This document shows, in pieces, positions 13,301-23,899 of a stretch of 64,000 nt of DNA. Location of the stretch: positions 22,133-86,132 of the forward strand of contig JAHQIW010000268.1 of assembly GCA_019055375.1 (NCBI GenBank), written 5' to 3'. The translations under genes and the position numbers were made by a program. The stretch's first letter is position 1. Every line of letters begins with the position of its first letter. The notes under the pieces were generated by a model. That model worked only from the letters and a program-made list of their open reading frames with translations. It did not search any database and was not told the origin of the DNA. Origin of the DNA: Parelaphostrongylus tenuis. Taxonomy: Eukaryota; Nematoda; Chromadorea; Rhabditida; Metastrongylidae.

Positions 13301-16300
13301 AAAGATTAGAATATCACGAATGAACCTTTCACAAAGGTTTTTTGATTCAAAGACTGATTACTTCTCCTGAATTCCTCCGTTTTTCAATGGTAATACAACG
13401 CCCTTGTAAGAAAGTCCACAAACTTCCAATTGTTATTGTGCATTTGTATCGTCTGTTTTGCGAGAACGCAGCTTGAAAGCATATCTTTAACAACTAAGCT
13501 TTTGAATAGAGGTCTATGTGGTGGTTTCTAATATGGAGCCCGAGTATGTGTAGGAAGAGCGTGCATTCATCATTGCGTATAGCACGATACTACCCCTATC
13601 AACACTCGTAATTGGAAGGAAAACCTATTTTTCGCTCTTTTTAGACATTTTTGTCATTCGATACCATGAATCTCGAAAATCTGAAAGGTGTATTCTGTTT
13701 TATTTTTGAAAGATCTTCTATATCACACTGTGGCAGTGAGAAGGAAATGTTATCCAGCACTCAAACATCTCTCGATGAACGAAGCTTTAAAACAAAAAGA
13801 GAGAATTTCTTTGCTTACGCAAGTCTCGGTAAATCCAACAGTATTCTTGGTTCTCCAAGAAATCTTTTTATTGCCCTGTAACACTAAAATTAAGATTGAA
13901 TTTTACATGCGGTGCGTATGCCTTACACCTGTATGTGCATATATATTGCAACATTAGCATCAAGCCGGAATCGTTCAACAACCATTTGATAGCTCAAATC
14001 ACAAGGACTTCAATGATGTGTTTGCCTTTCAGAAAAAAGTCTCCTTGCGAGGTGTAGCAACAAGAATAACACTGTGTTGCACATCTCAGTATTTTTCGCT
14101 AGACACGGCTTTTCTCTCAGTCTTTCATGTTCATTCCATAGCGCAAATCTAAACAAGTTCAATGACATGCTCAGTTTTCAAGAAAGACTTCTTAGTGCGT
14201 CGTTATAGTTGAAAGAATATTGAGTTGTACATCCGTCGCGCACAGCACACCACATGTAAATTGCACTGCACGATCGACAAGGCTCCAAGTGTGAAGCTCA
14301 ATAATCTTTCAGCTGTAACAACGCATTAAAACGCTATCAAAAAGCAGGCATATCACCGAGATTGCTGAGATTTGTGCTATCGAATGGTTATTAAAAATTG
14401 GATAAAAACCTTCGCTTAGCAAATGATAGTTGAGTGTAAAAGAAATTTGGTGCTTATATGTTGGCTGGTAACATATTTTCGAGCCGATTTTATTCGCTGG
14501 AAAAGGATTTTCCATAGGAGCGTTAGTAACCGTTAGAAAGCATAGTTCTCTACCTACGGCTCCACATCCATCCACCTGTTTTTTAGAACACACTTTCACA
14601 ATGCTGTAGCATCCAGAATAAAATTTTGTTACTCACTTCTTTTCGTATTCATTTTTACCACGCTTATATATCGCTGGAGGCGCGAAAAGCATATCAGCGT
14701 GTTGGAAATTTTTCGTAGTATTAAAATTAACGTTCTTATCCAAAGCGTCTGTCTGTCGATGCTGTGAAAAAATCTCAATAAAATAACAATAGTTGCCGCT
14801 GTTTTAACGCATAGTACTGCAGATTATTATCGAGTTACGCGGAAGATCAGGCGACTAGCTTACCAACAGGCAACTTTTGTGGCTTCCCTTCACATCTTGC
14901 TCACCTATGAACCTTTCAGCCACTTTGCTTACCGGCCACTCCCAGAGCGGGGAGCGACCGATCACATTTAAAATATTGTTGTTCAGTTGGGGATTTCTTA
15001 ACCACATCGACGAAAAGTTCAGGTAAAAATGTAGATTCTGATGCAATCGAAAACTGTATACACGCTGATAAACTTTTCGTATCTCCAGCGATTTATACGC
15101 CTGATAAAAATGAAGACGAAAAGCGAGTGAGAAACAGAATGTTATTCTGGATACTACAACGCTGTAAAAGTGTGCTATGAAAAACGGGCGACACGGAGCT
15201 GTAGCCAGATGTTTAGGCTACGGAATGACTGCTAACACTTTTGTGAAAAGTTCCTGTCCAGCGAATAAGATTGGCTTGAATATTGCTCGCCCTAACACAT
15301 AAGTACCAAAATTTTTACTTAACCCTTACATCATATTGTAAAAACCATTTGAAAATTAAGACACTTTCCAGATTCTCGATATTTTACTGTTGAATAATTG
15401 CTGAAATTTCAAAAAGGAATAAAAAACTTTTTTTTGAATATGGGTGCGATAGGGGAAACGTACCGAGAATGCTTTTTTGGCGACACATATTTCTGACCAA
15501 TAGTTTGCATCATGCCGATGTTCTTAGCCTTTTATTCAGACACGGTTCTCCTTCTCGCTTAGAATTCTTCCACTATCCATAAGTGTTAAACCTTTTCTCA
15601 CTTAAGTCAACTCTGAATAATTGAAAATAAACTAATGTCTGATACAAATTCAGTTATCACAAGAGTTGTCGATGAACTGGTAGCGAATACAGCATGCGTG
15701 ATGATTTTCAAAAATACTAGCTGTTTTTCAATTCTTATTCACTATGATGACTCTTTGATCTCGCACAAAACTAGGGAACAGCATGACTAAAGAATTTTCT
15801 TGTACTGCTCTTTGTATGATGCAGTACAATTGACTGAATGCCAAATTCAATTAGATTGCATAGTAAACCAGCTCTTTTCTTTGCCGAACACTCGTATAAT
15901 TGTACCAAAAACTTATGAGCGAGTAGAGAAAGTCTTGTTCTATCATAGTGATAAAAGAATTCCAAAATTTTTTGCCAACTTAAGAAAAAAACCTTAATCA
16001 GATAACGAAATCTCGCAATTCGCTCTGCGTGAATCGAATCCTATAGCCGTCCGTTAGGGTTTAAGGTGTTGGGAGCCTAATACTGGTCCAGTCGCTCGAA
16101 TACATCCCAGCCCATCTTGCAAATACCAAATGTTCTTGAGTCGTCTACATAATGCGTCTCTCAACAGCACGTATGTGATGGAATCTTTCGACGTGACACT
16201 CTGTGTACCAATGTCGAGTGATTCCGCAATGCAAGCCATCGGACATTCATAGCTTCTCCATTCGGCGAATCATAACTCTCCTAAAAGAGTGCCTAAGCTG

Positions 16301-19300
16301 CTCTTCTTTGGGCGAATCGAGAAGTAATTTGCCCAAATGAGAGGGCTATCAATGGGACTGCGAATGACTCCAACACTTGCTGTAGCTTTTATGTTCAAAG
16401 TTGAAACCTCAACTATCGATCTTCGACCACTACTCCACTGTGTACATGCAAATAATTGTTTTGTCGTCTGCTCGACTCAAGAGAAGATTGGAGGCGTTTG
16501 AGATGTTGGAAACATAGTCAGAGTACATTAAGTTTGCCTGAGAGAAATTAAAAACAAATTGGCTTCCATTTCAGAACGTTCAGATTGAACACTAAGAGTG
16601 CGTTTACATCAAGAAATGATACCGAAAGCAATGTTTTGAAACTGGTCCATTACCTTTCCTTTCACCCATGGCACTCTAATATACAGGGTACGTAAAAAGT
16701 TTGAGATTTTTTATTCTGCTGATTTTAGCGCTGCTATGAAATTTTTCAACTGATGCCGTGAATTCTATGTACAATTTTCGTCTAGAATCTGTTATATTTA
16801 TTTGCCAATTTCCAGTTGTGCCTAAGCCATGGATCATGAAATCAACGAATCGCAGGAATTGAGTTGCATAAAATATATTTCCACCGCAATTTTGTCCCAA
16901 GCGCGTGCCAGAGCCGCTTTAAGTGTTTCTACTGCTGTACAGCGACTTACCGAAACCTTTCTTTTCAGTACGGAGCACCTGGAGTAATCCATTGGGTTGA
17001 GATCAGGCGAAATTGGTGGTCAAATGTCCTTGACCCAAAAACCGGAAATTGCTCGCCACAGATGGCAATCGTTAAGCCGGCCGAATGTGCAAGAGCTCAG
17101 TCCTGCTAAAGCGTAAAATCGTTTCGTTGAATGTTTAGTGCACCGTGGCTCCAATACGTCCCTCTGAACTTGTTGATGATAGCTGGCAGCGTTGACTTTG
17201 GGGTTTGTGTTGATACAGACCAACGGCTTTCTCGGTGACGCGAATGCCGGTCCATCCCATCACAAAAGTTGGAAATTGTCTATGGCCATGATTTTGCAAT
17301 TGCGTACTTCTGCTCACCCTCCTTAAAAAGCCGGTTTTGACACGCGTTTGAGACGAATACGGCGGAAACGTGAGCGAGCACCTTGTGTAACTCAACTACT
17401 GCGAATCGTTGATTGCGATGATCCATAGCTTGAGCACGACTGAAAATAGATAAATAAATAAAGCAAGCTCTAGATCAAAATTAATTAGGGAATTCAATAA
17501 AATTAGCATTAGTTAGAAAAATCATATCAATGCTGAGATCAACAGGATAAAATTTCTCCAAACTTTTTACGCACTCTATATATAGGTATATATGCAAATA
17601 TGTATGCATATATATACATGGAAATACACGATTATATACATATGTATTTCCCTTATTTTAACTGATCCGTCGCACGGCTTCTTTTTCCTTACAGTGGGAA
17701 TCCGCGCTTCCAGCATCCAATTCGTTTTTTGTCTTCTTCTTGAAAGTCGTAGAATGCTAGGTATAGCCCCCGTAATCCCGAGATTCCAGGTTGTGGCCTT
17801 CGTTATTGCGGAGCGTTGAGGTTGGGAAGGGGGTGGGAAGAGGCGGTTGGTGATCGGACCTGCGACGAGCGTCCCAACCATTCGGCCACGAACCCCTAGC
17901 TACAGTGTGCGGAAAAAATCCTGATAAATTTTCATTCTGTTAAATTTAACATTGGTAGAATATTTCTCAAATTAGTATTGATATTTTTACCTCCCCATTC
18001 GACCACTTATTCATAAACCTTGCTCAAAAAATAATCTGATAAAGACATCATGTGAGTATTAAGTGCTACTGATGAGTTCCCGGTAGGACGAAACAGGAGC
18101 CTGTATGGCACTAAGACCTTAATGGCTCAAGCCATATGCATCCTTAACTCAATGGCTACTTAGTTCAATTTTGGTCTGAGAACTGTTTATTCATTTGTCT
18201 ATCTCCAGGTGTCCTCAAGTTATGGTTTGCAGGAATCAACATGAAACAATAGTTGTGTCACGCAAGAAAAGAATGAAAACGGCCGACGTTCAAAATCGAG
18301 TGGTTTTGTACCACCATTGACCACCAAGCCATGAAACACTTCAAAGGAGCCGAATGGATGAGGACTGATCTAAAAAACGCTGGCGAACCACCTTGTTCGC
18401 CGGAAAGCATTCAGAAGATTCGTTGCCAGATTCGACGAAATCCAGAGCGTTCGACGCGCAAAATGGCTTGAAAAGTTTTAGATTAGTGAGTGAAGCCCCC
18501 AAAACACTGTAAAAATAAGCCGAAGCTGCGCAGTACAGGATAGCTCGTGTTCCGTTTGTGGATAAAAAGATGAAAGAAAGACAGCTTTCAAAAGCTTGCT
18601 GAATAGTTCGTTCAATAATTGTTGCTCGCTTTTTGAAGGAGTTCTTTACGAATGAGAAGATATTGACGGTCGAACCACTATGAAGTGCTACAATCAACCT
18701 CAAGTTTTGAGAAAGGCTATCAGAAGTCCACAGAAGCAAAAACTATGGGCTGCGGTCATGTTCTGGCCTCTGATGGTCTGGGCTGATGCTTGCGCCAACG
18801 GAAAGACGCCTTCAGCTTCTATCAAGAAAACGTCAAAATTAACTCCGCCAATTATCATGAGCGAGTTTTCAGGGCATACTGGAGCTTTGGACTACCCAAC
18901 ACTTCGTAACCGACGGAGTTACGTTTTAGCAGGACTTCGCTCCTGTGCATTCGGCCTTTCAACGATTGCTGTCAAAAGTAGTTTCCACGCCTTGGAGTAG
19001 GAAATTAGGCCGTCAAACGTGACGGATCACAAGCCAGTCGATTATTCCTTGCGTTCCACACTAAAGAAATTAGTCTCGACTACTCGCTACACTAGCGTAG
19101 ATGAGCTCAGAATGGCTTTGAGACACGTTTGGGACCAAATTATGGTCAAAACGCGTAGGAGCATTGTCAAAAATTTTCGTAATCGACTTCTAAACTTATA
19201 AATTCCGGAGTAGACAATTTTGAGAACTTGTTACAGACTTTTTTGTTATTATTATGATAGGAGCGCATGTGGCGCAGTGGTTAGAGGTGCCCTGCGTCGC

Positions 19301-22252
19301 ACACGAGGTCAATGGTTCGATCTCGCGCTCATGGCTCACCAAGCCATCCATCCCTCCGGGGTCGGTAAATTGGTACCAGACAGGTCTCAGACTTGTCTGG
19401 GAGGATAAGCAGCACTGACTCGGTTCAGCGGGAGGCCACCGCGAGTCATTGTAAAGGCCAGATGTGCATTCAATCACCTCAAACGAAGTTAAAAATTGAA
19501 GTCGAATGCATGGCGCATCCCTCAGGGATTGATTAACGCCGAGAGCTTTATCCTTTATCCTTTATATATATATATATATATCCTATATCCTTTATATATA
19601 TATATATATATAGCGGAAAAGTTCTACAGCGATCTTCTCAGTTTCACAACTCCCGTCTTGGAAACCAAAATCACCACTGGTAAAAACCATACGAGATTCT
19701 AACCTCTGAAGTTCGAGTTATAATTGGAAGCTTGTAGAGAGTCACATCTCTTGGACGTTAATATCACCGCCAAATTTCTTAGAGCTGGTGCCCACATGCA
19801 TGTATCTCTCGCAAGCACATAACATCATATCTTTAGGAGGAAAAAGTTCCAGACCAGTGGAGGGCATCGCGCCTAGTCATCTACATAAGAAGGATGACAA
19901 CAGGATCTTGGAACTACCATCCAATATGCTTGTTGAGTGAACTCTGCAAGATCTTCACAAAGATTATCATTTTTGCATATATCGAGAAAAAGGGGTTTGA
20001 AAGGGCGACATTATGTCTGCAAATTTGCCTAGTGCCGCATTGCAGTGGATGACAAACTCGCTCAGTTGGGACAAAAAGCATACAAATTGATGAAAATTCC
20101 TATGGAACCTTCGTTTTGAGCAAGACATTGTCAACTTTCCGAAAAATAATAGTGAAGGAAAAAGAATGGTCAAGAAACCTAAAGAAGCGGCGAAAAAATT
20201 GGGATACTCTTAAACAGAAGTAAAATACAGTTTATGAAGAATCCGTGGTCCAAAGGTGAGCAAATCGAATTGAATGGCTGCCTGGTCAAGGAGACCACAT
20301 CATACGTGTATCCTGGACGTTTAACGAGCAAGCGAGCATAGAGAACAACATGAAGGAAAAGTAAATAGCTTCCATTTATGAGCGCAAGATCAGACTATCC
20401 CGAAACTAGTATATTATTAAGCGTCACCCAGAGCCAGGTAACAAAACTATGCTGTTTCATTATATCATCCTTTACATTCGCAAGGCACTTGTTAAAAACA
20501 TGTTTCAAACAGTGGCCGGTATTGTTAGGGATGAAAAATTTTGAATGGAATCACTACAACTGACTCAGCAAATATCCGTTTATAATGGCCACGAAAACGT
20601 AGTTTTCCAGAGTGGGATTCTATTTAAACGAAATAATGCTCCCTAAACGTTAATTCCCCAAGAAGAGTCTGTGTAAGCTTTACTTTTTCTTGCAACAGCA
20701 CATATTGCTATCAAACGCTGCATGAGAAAATCAGGCTAGAGATTCGATAACAATGGCCGAAATGCCACCGAACACTGTGAAGCATCAGCTAGCTTGCAAC
20801 CGCTTATGTGAGCGTCCATATACAACTTGAGAGAGCAAAATATGCTCTAGCGGTAAACACTGCAATTGCATGAGTACAGGCGCAGTTGCTAGGCTAATCA
20901 CCTTTTTAGTTTCGGGTAAGACACACACCAGTGAAGACGATTCTGAAACAGAAGTCCTCAAACTAGCATAGAATTCAAACTTCAGCGCCTAAATTTTGGT
21001 AGCATTCTGTATAAGCTCCATGAGTTCAAGCATGGATCACATGAAGTAACGCTTCATTACTACAGGTCATATAAGACGGGTTGTTAATCTGACGTGAGCG
21101 ACGCAAAGCACCTCATGTGATCCCTGCTTGTTGATCTTCAACTTATACATCTCAACGGCAAGTTTATAGATAGCGGTTAGTGTTCTTAAATGCTGCCTTG
21201 TGACTTATGTGATTTGTTGGTTTGACGATGATTTCTGTTGAAATAACGGGAGTGCTTAGCTGACTGAGTCGTAAGCGGCCGGGATGGTCCAATCCGTTAA
21301 AGGGAAACTTTAGTTTCATTTTCATCAAGCGTATAATTTTCTGGAAGCATGAAAAGCATGTAACATGTAGAAAATATCTCGTAGCACCTAAGCCAAGCGT
21401 TTAATCAAACTTTTCATCAAAGCGATGAAGAAATTTTCAAATGAAAACGGATTGCACCCTATGTACCTAACGCGTCGGGCTATCGATGAATAGTCTTGCC
21501 CCCATCCTGTAGATTGACCGGTAAACAGCGCGCTAACTATGCAAAACTTGACTATATTTTTTTTGCTACACTGAAGTGAGCGGTCTTTCCAGAATATAAG
21601 AGCACCATTGGAGCCATGAAAACTTGCGTTATCGAATGATTACTAGTAGTCTGGAATGAAAGCTCGGCCCGACAAGGTGTAAAACACAAAATTTTACTTT
21701 CTTCTATAGCACTATGAAAAGAGCTTTTTCGAAAAGCAACATTTTCAAATGACTTGAGATTTCTGCTAACGAAAGAGTACTAACACTCTAAGGAAGGAGA
21801 TTTTTCCAGCAAACTACAAGCGCTATAAAACAAAAAAAAAAGCATAGTGCGTGTGAAACACAATTTTATCATGCTACAGCGTCATGACAAAGCTGTTGAA
21901 AATTGCGCTAGCCAGAGATTTAAGCTTTCAAATAGTTACTACGACTTTTGGAAGAACTCATTATCCAGCGGAAGGATAAGCTTAGAAAAAAGTTCCCTTC
22001 TAAGCAAAAAGAATCCTTGATTATCTCAGGTTCTAAAAAAAATAAGATAGTGGAACTGTCAGCTGTCAAAGCAAACTGTAGCATAGGAACCTTGAGCTTG
22101 ACATACGATGAAAAAATTAGGAATTGTATAAGGTGCAATATCTTTCGATACCTTGTAATACTCACCCAGATATCGCCATCTTTGTAGGTTTTGCTATTGT
22201 ATGTACAGGCTAAAGCACCACTCAGGAAGAAACAGATGTAAAAGCAGATCAT
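1204..22252 (-). CDS. Gene B: paralogue of gene A, exons 1-5, partial (continues past the left edge)
   Basis: Join: 22166-22252, 11886-11975, 10081-10204, 6714-6829, 1204-1312. All phases agree, giving about 175 residues before the next exon is needed beyond the window. Residues 1-15 are a signal peptide (MICFYICFFLSGALA), then module 1 with all four cysteines (C16, MKC, EC, IWKC), then module 2 (CDGHPY, YKC, GC, REC) and the first cysteine of module 3 (CQD). Each exon matches its gene A counterpart in length (exon 3 is three bases shorter, exon 4 three longer). Gene B lies downstream of gene A on the same strand, a tandem duplication. Its introns are swollen by transposons but open reading is intact in all five exons. 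Confidence 0.83.
1500..2095. repeat. Inverted-repeat element in gene B intron 4, shared with gene A
   Basis: Left part near 1530-1590 and right part near 2015-2095 are imperfect inverted copies (GACATATCAAACCCC / GGTTTGGCTTGTCC). The element matches 40735-41160 in the same intron of gene A, so it predates the gene duplication. The 1685-1836 insert came later. Confidence 0.6.
1685..1836. mobile_element. Small fold-back element inside gene B intron 4
   Basis: Ends are inverted repeats of about 28 bases (ATGAAAATCGAGAA...CTTATCTTGATTAG and its complement, one or two mismatches). The middle contains the PLE-type motif CCGCCTTCTTCAGAGCC in minus orientation. It interrupts sequence otherwise shared with gene A intron 4, where the insert is absent. 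Confidence 0.7.
2150..5760 (-). mobile_element. RTE-type LINE, long degenerate copy
   Basis: Minus-strand pieces run in order. Near 4926-5291: start of an apurinic-type endonuclease (DVLSLTGTGRR, GVGGIGVLV). Near 4556-4765: its end (HGNSQ, WTWESPNGQYHNEIDHIL, SDHR). 3938-4384: linker (SPQTLELIRQRGIAR). 3585-3836: RT fingers (NYRPICLLSVVYELFTRVI, EQAGFRKG). 3039-3347: RT palm with FADDIVLITP. Near 2230-2500: C-terminal region. Frameshifts and stops separate the pieces, and a SINE interrupts it at about 2628-2945. Role when intact: target-primed reverse transcription. This copy is dead. Confidence 0.85.
2628..2945 (-). mobile_element. SINE1 copy inserted in the RTE
   Basis: tRNA-derived SINE: its head has an A-box-like TGGCGCAGTGG region and a B-box GGTTCGATCTC, its body has CTCCGGGGTCGGTAAATTGG, and its tail is TTTATCC-rich. 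It splits the RTE between the C-terminal and palm regions. Confidence 0.8.
6196..6497 (+). mobile_element. SINE1, complete copy with target duplication
   Basis: Flanked by a perfect 15-base direct repeat, TTATAGTTCTTCGAG, at 6181-6195 and 6498-6512. The head GCGCATGTGGCGCAGTGGTT and box B GGTTCGATCTC show tRNA origin. The T-rich tail and the duplication indicate LINE-type mobilisation. It lies in gene B intron 4. Confidence 0.9.
6714..6829 (-). CDS. Gene B exon 4
   Basis: Two bases completing Gly, then SEWREGSFQYKC, IIGC and GEVKS in phase 0. CTTTTTAG acceptor, GTTAGT-like donor. Confidence 0.85.
7495..7830 (+). mobile_element. RTE endonuclease relic
   Basis: Plus-strand pieces read PYREDHTFIKVI, then (with shifts) EWNEQ, then a basic FRFSRR segment, in the order of the RTE endonuclease domain. 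Many stops. It lies in gene B intron 3. Confidence 0.55.
7831..10080. other. Gene B intron 3, remainder
   Basis: No gene recognised. A minus-strand open frame at 8262-8531 has no family motif. About 9.1-9.45 kb resembles 12.9-13.3 kb and parts of 13.9-14.3 kb, a dispersed noncoding repeat (AATAAAATTATRTTTCACA motif). Confidence 0.4.
10081..10204 (-). CDS. Gene B exon 3
   Basis: From IPVNEERL through IWKC to CDGHPY plus one base, with a GTAATT donor. The acceptor TTGAAG is weak but matches the TCAAG acceptor of gene A exon 3. Confidence 0.82.
10556..10600 (-). ncRNA. Hammerhead ribozyme-like motif, decayed
   Basis: Minus strand: CCGACGA (one change from CUGACGA), stem II GGCC-GCAA-GGCC with a GNRA loop, GAAA, palindromic CAUGUG, then UA. 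Stem I is poorly paired on the 5' side. Same family as the motifs at 29322, 39562, 60767 and 61090. Confidence 0.6.
10950..11480. repeat. GC-richer segment of probable repeat origin
   Basis: Base composition differs from its surroundings. It contains a tRNA-like start (GCGCGGTAGTGGTTGG) and looks like a strongylid interspersed repeat, but no second copy is in this window. Not coding on either strand as far as can be seen. Confidence 0.35.
11886..11975 (-). CDS. Gene B exon 2
   Basis: Encodes 30 residues from VYDVYTMKC to SGIR, in phase 0 at both ends, with a TTTACAG acceptor and a GTATCT donor. It supplies cysteines 2 and 3 of module 1. Confidence 0.83.
12690..12905 (+). mobile_element. PLE reverse transcriptase relic
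   Basis: Translates as a LxLFIKxxxxxxTDDL stretch and VKPIISCVDGSTDR, matching the KVRPIISCVGGPTDR region of the PLE at 48.4 kb. Short and isolated. Confidence 0.65.
14660..15110. repeat. Fold-back copy of dispersed repeat R3
   Basis: Both ends carry the same motif in opposite orientation: TATATATCGCTGGAGGCGCG...ATATCAGCGTG at 14664-14702 and its complement near 15060-15105. The family recurs near 21.33 kb and 53.26 kb (CGCTGGAAGCACGAAAAGC). Confidence 0.55.
15990..16560 (+). mobile_element. PLE reverse transcriptase relic
   Basis: Base-level similarity to 48530-49000 of the main PLE: GCATTGCAAGCCA, AAAGAGTGCCTAA-CTGCTC, AAATGAGAGGG-T-TCAATGG and the ACTCAAGAGRAG segment, in order. Stops throughout. 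Confidence 0.7.
16683..17578 (-). mobile_element. Mariner relic 1 with terminal inverted repeats
   Basis: Ends are inverted repeats sharing CGTAAAAAGTTT (left from 16684, right to about 17578), next to TA. Minus-strand translation gives PKVNAASYHQQV and VLEP, then further on ISPDLNPMDYS and LKAALARAWDKI, the order of mariner-family transposases. Length is about 0.9 kb against a usual 1.3 kb, with frameshifts, so it is inactive. Confidence 0.8.
17640..17903 (-). mobile_element. SINE2 copy
   Basis: Minus strand starts GGGGTTCGTGGCCGAATGG (A-box-like), then a B-box-like GGTCCGATCACC, then a body with ATGGAATCTCG-like and CTACGACTTTCAAGAAGAAG segments. Same family as copies at 31.2, 39.1/39.7, 55.7, 62.0 and 63.0 kb. 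Confidence 0.7.
18062..18112 (+). ncRNA. Hammerhead ribozyme, type I, intact core
   Basis: Stem I AGUGCUA (18062-18068) pairs with UGGCACU (18106-18112) over seven pairs, one of them G-U. Core CUGAUGA 18069-18075. Stem II GUUC/GGAC (18076-18079, 18086-18089). Core GAAA 18090-18093. Stem III CAGG-AG-CCUG (18094-18103). Cleavage is expected after the A of GUA (18105). All conserved core bases are present. Hammerheads with very short stem III are known from PLEs and small ribozyme-bearing retroelements; the host element here is not clear. Confidence 0.85.
18180..19205 (+). mobile_element. Mariner-like relic 2
   Basis: Plus-strand pieces: KIRCQIRRNPERSTRKMA (helix-turn-helix region), then near 18740-18870 VMFWPLMVWADACANGKTP, then near 19020-19200 VDYS, VDELRMALRHVWDQI and a terminal VKNFRNRLL. 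This is the order of a DDE mariner transposase, broken by stops. Its ends were not found. It runs in the opposite direction to relic 1. Confidence 0.75.
19259..19562 (+). mobile_element. SINE1 copy with (TTTATCC)/(AT) tail
   Basis: Nearly identical to 6196-6497 over the whole length, ending in TTTATCC units that run into the AT microsatellite. Confidence 0.88.
19561..19611. repeat. AT microsatellite
   Basis: Two (AT)n runs separated by TCCTATATCCTTT, the tail of the SINE1 copy. Confidence 0.9.
19600..20360 (+). mobile_element. RTE lineage B relic
   Basis: Same segments, in the same order, as the lineage B copy at 31.8-33.9 kb: TTCTACAGCGATCTTCTC, TTCCAGACCAGTGGAGG, TTGTTGAGTGAACTCTGC, and GGAGACCACATCATACGTGT followed by GAACAACATGAAGGA. 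The RT palm is mostly missing. Confidence 0.7.
20370..20880 (+). mobile_element. PLE relic, RT end and linker
   Basis: Matches 49130-49560 of the main PLE: AAAACATGTTTC-AACAGT, then ACACTG-AA-C-CCAGCTAG-TTGCAACCGCTTAT. The GIY-YIG part is lost. Confidence 0.65.
21320..21970. repeat. Dispersed repeat R3 copies
   Basis: Contains the CTGGAAGCATGAAAAGCATGTAACATG end and several CTACAGCG...ATGAAAA internal units. Noncoding; it lies just downstream of gene B exon 1. Confidence 0.45.
22166..22252 (-). CDS. Gene B exon 1: signal peptide
   Basis: Encodes 29 residues ending YKDGDIW at a GTGAGT donor. A Met eight codons upstream is in frame but is not shared with gene A, so the inner Met is preferred. 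A possible acceptor AG for cis or spliced-leader splicing is at 22283-22284. Confidence 0.85.
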
Positions 22253-22654
22253 TGTACTTACTTTTTCCGACTGCACTGCTTCCTATGAGTGAAAGATTAT
22301 ACAAAAGATAGCGAAAACACGATACGAATAGCGAAAATATATGTGTAGTGTGAATAGCTTTGATAAAGAAAAGCTCGGATTACCGATCTGTCATAAAGAG
22401 GTCATAGAAATAGTGAATGTAAGAATATTTCTCATAAAATCGGAATTCGAATGAAGAAATTCTTAGGGGATATGTATATCAAGTGCACGTTACATAGTGT
22501 ATGCAGATCTTAACAATCACGGGCATCGTACTTCTGTACTGCTGGATTATTACGTGATGAATTGCAATGCTCAGCTTGATATTTTTTGTTAGGTGCACTC
22601 GTGCAAGAAGGCTTTACCTCACTGCTTTTGGAAACATTTCAATGGGGATCAAGT

Positions 22655-22765
22655 TTTAGTGGTTAGAGTGGTTAGAGGTGCCTTGTATTGTTTCCGTGGC
22701 CTTCACTAATCTCGTATCCTTGGATCAACAAGACCTTCCACTCGTCTGCGGCCGCGGTAAATTGG
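22655..22765 (+). mobile_element. SINE1 fragment, diverged
   Basis: GTGGTTAGAGGTGCC and GGTAAATTGGTGC with SINE1 spacing; the box B region is mutated. Confidence 0.5.
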
Positions 22766-23289
22766 TGCGTCTTAGGATTACCGAAGAAATTGACGAGAGG
22801 CAGAGCAATAGACTGAAAATCAAGCCAAGACCCACTAACCATGCAGAACAATAGAGATTTTTGTGCGTAAAGCTCTCGAATTGCTTTTTGGATGAATATT
22901 AAACTTCTGGAATTTGAAACACCTTCAAGAGCCATGTGATAACGCAAATCTCTCGTCATGAGCCTATTTTACTGATTTGTACCAGGCATGCTTCTCGTAA
23001 ATATAAGACCCTGTGCAATTATTCTCCATGTGCAACTGGACGATTTTGAAACAACGAAATGGTGAGCTTATAAAACAGAGTGCTTACGGACGATTCTGAA
23101 TTCGTTTACTACCATATTCGAGCTACTTCAATAATAAAAGTGTTCGAGCGAGTGGATTTCATATCAATTTGACTCTTGCGGGCTCTGATGAGGTGAACCC
23201 AATGAAACATCAGTAGTTGCTGTACTAAATCTTCTAAGCAATAGCGTGTCTTGTTTCAAGAAATTAGGCAACTATTTAATAACTCTGGA

Positions 23290-23870
23290 ATCAATATCGA
23301 CCAGCTGTCACCTTAATCGCCTGTCCCACCGCTCGCTGATCGTATATATACTCTTATATGTTCTCCAAGCCGCACGTTTCCCCCTGCTCAACTCTGAAGC
23401 TAGGTCGTTCATCATGTTGATTACACAACCTAGATAGACGCAACTGGAGCATTCGGAGATCGTAGTTCCGTTGAGCGTGAATGGGGCAATCAAACCCATC
23501 CATTCCTCATGAACGTCGTTTTCGTTAGATTTAATTGAAGACCAACCTTTCCACAAGCGTTATCGAAATCGGTCAGCATTCGTTCCACTTGGCTGATGTT
23601 TAGTGTTATGAGAACGATATCGTCAGCAAAGCGAAGATGGTTTTGTCGACTGTCAATTTTCACTCTCATATCGTCCCATTCTAATGTTCCCATGACGTTT
23701 TGTGAGGTGGCAGTGAATAGTCTTGGCGAAATTGTATCGCCTTGTCGAACCCCTCTTCTTACGTCAGTGGTGATGTTGTTGTAGAATGAAGATATTTTGG
23801 TCATGAAATCTTCATAAAGCTCACAAAGGATCATTATGTACCAAGAAGGGACGCCCTGGTTATCCATAAA
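23290..23870 (-). mobile_element. RTE fragment, RT palm
   Basis: Minus-strand translation: DNQGVPSWYI, VRRGVRQGDTISPRLFTAT, FADDIVLITLNIS, GLQLNLTKT, then (shifted) YLGCVINMMNDLASELSR. The catalytic FADD box is intact. Both ends of the element are missing. Same lineage as 2150-5760. Confidence 0.85.
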
Positions 23871-23899
23871 AGGGTAAAAATTTTGAATACAGAGGCTCA

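Larger units (their letters stand above)
11976..16680. other. Gene B intron 1, proximal part
   Basis: Holds a PLE relic (12690-12905), two copies of dispersed repeats (12.9-13.3 kb, 13.6-14.3 kb), the R3 repeat with inverted ends (14660-15110 and on to 15560), and a second PLE relic (15990-16560). No exon-like sequence of the gene family was found. Confidence 0.5.
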
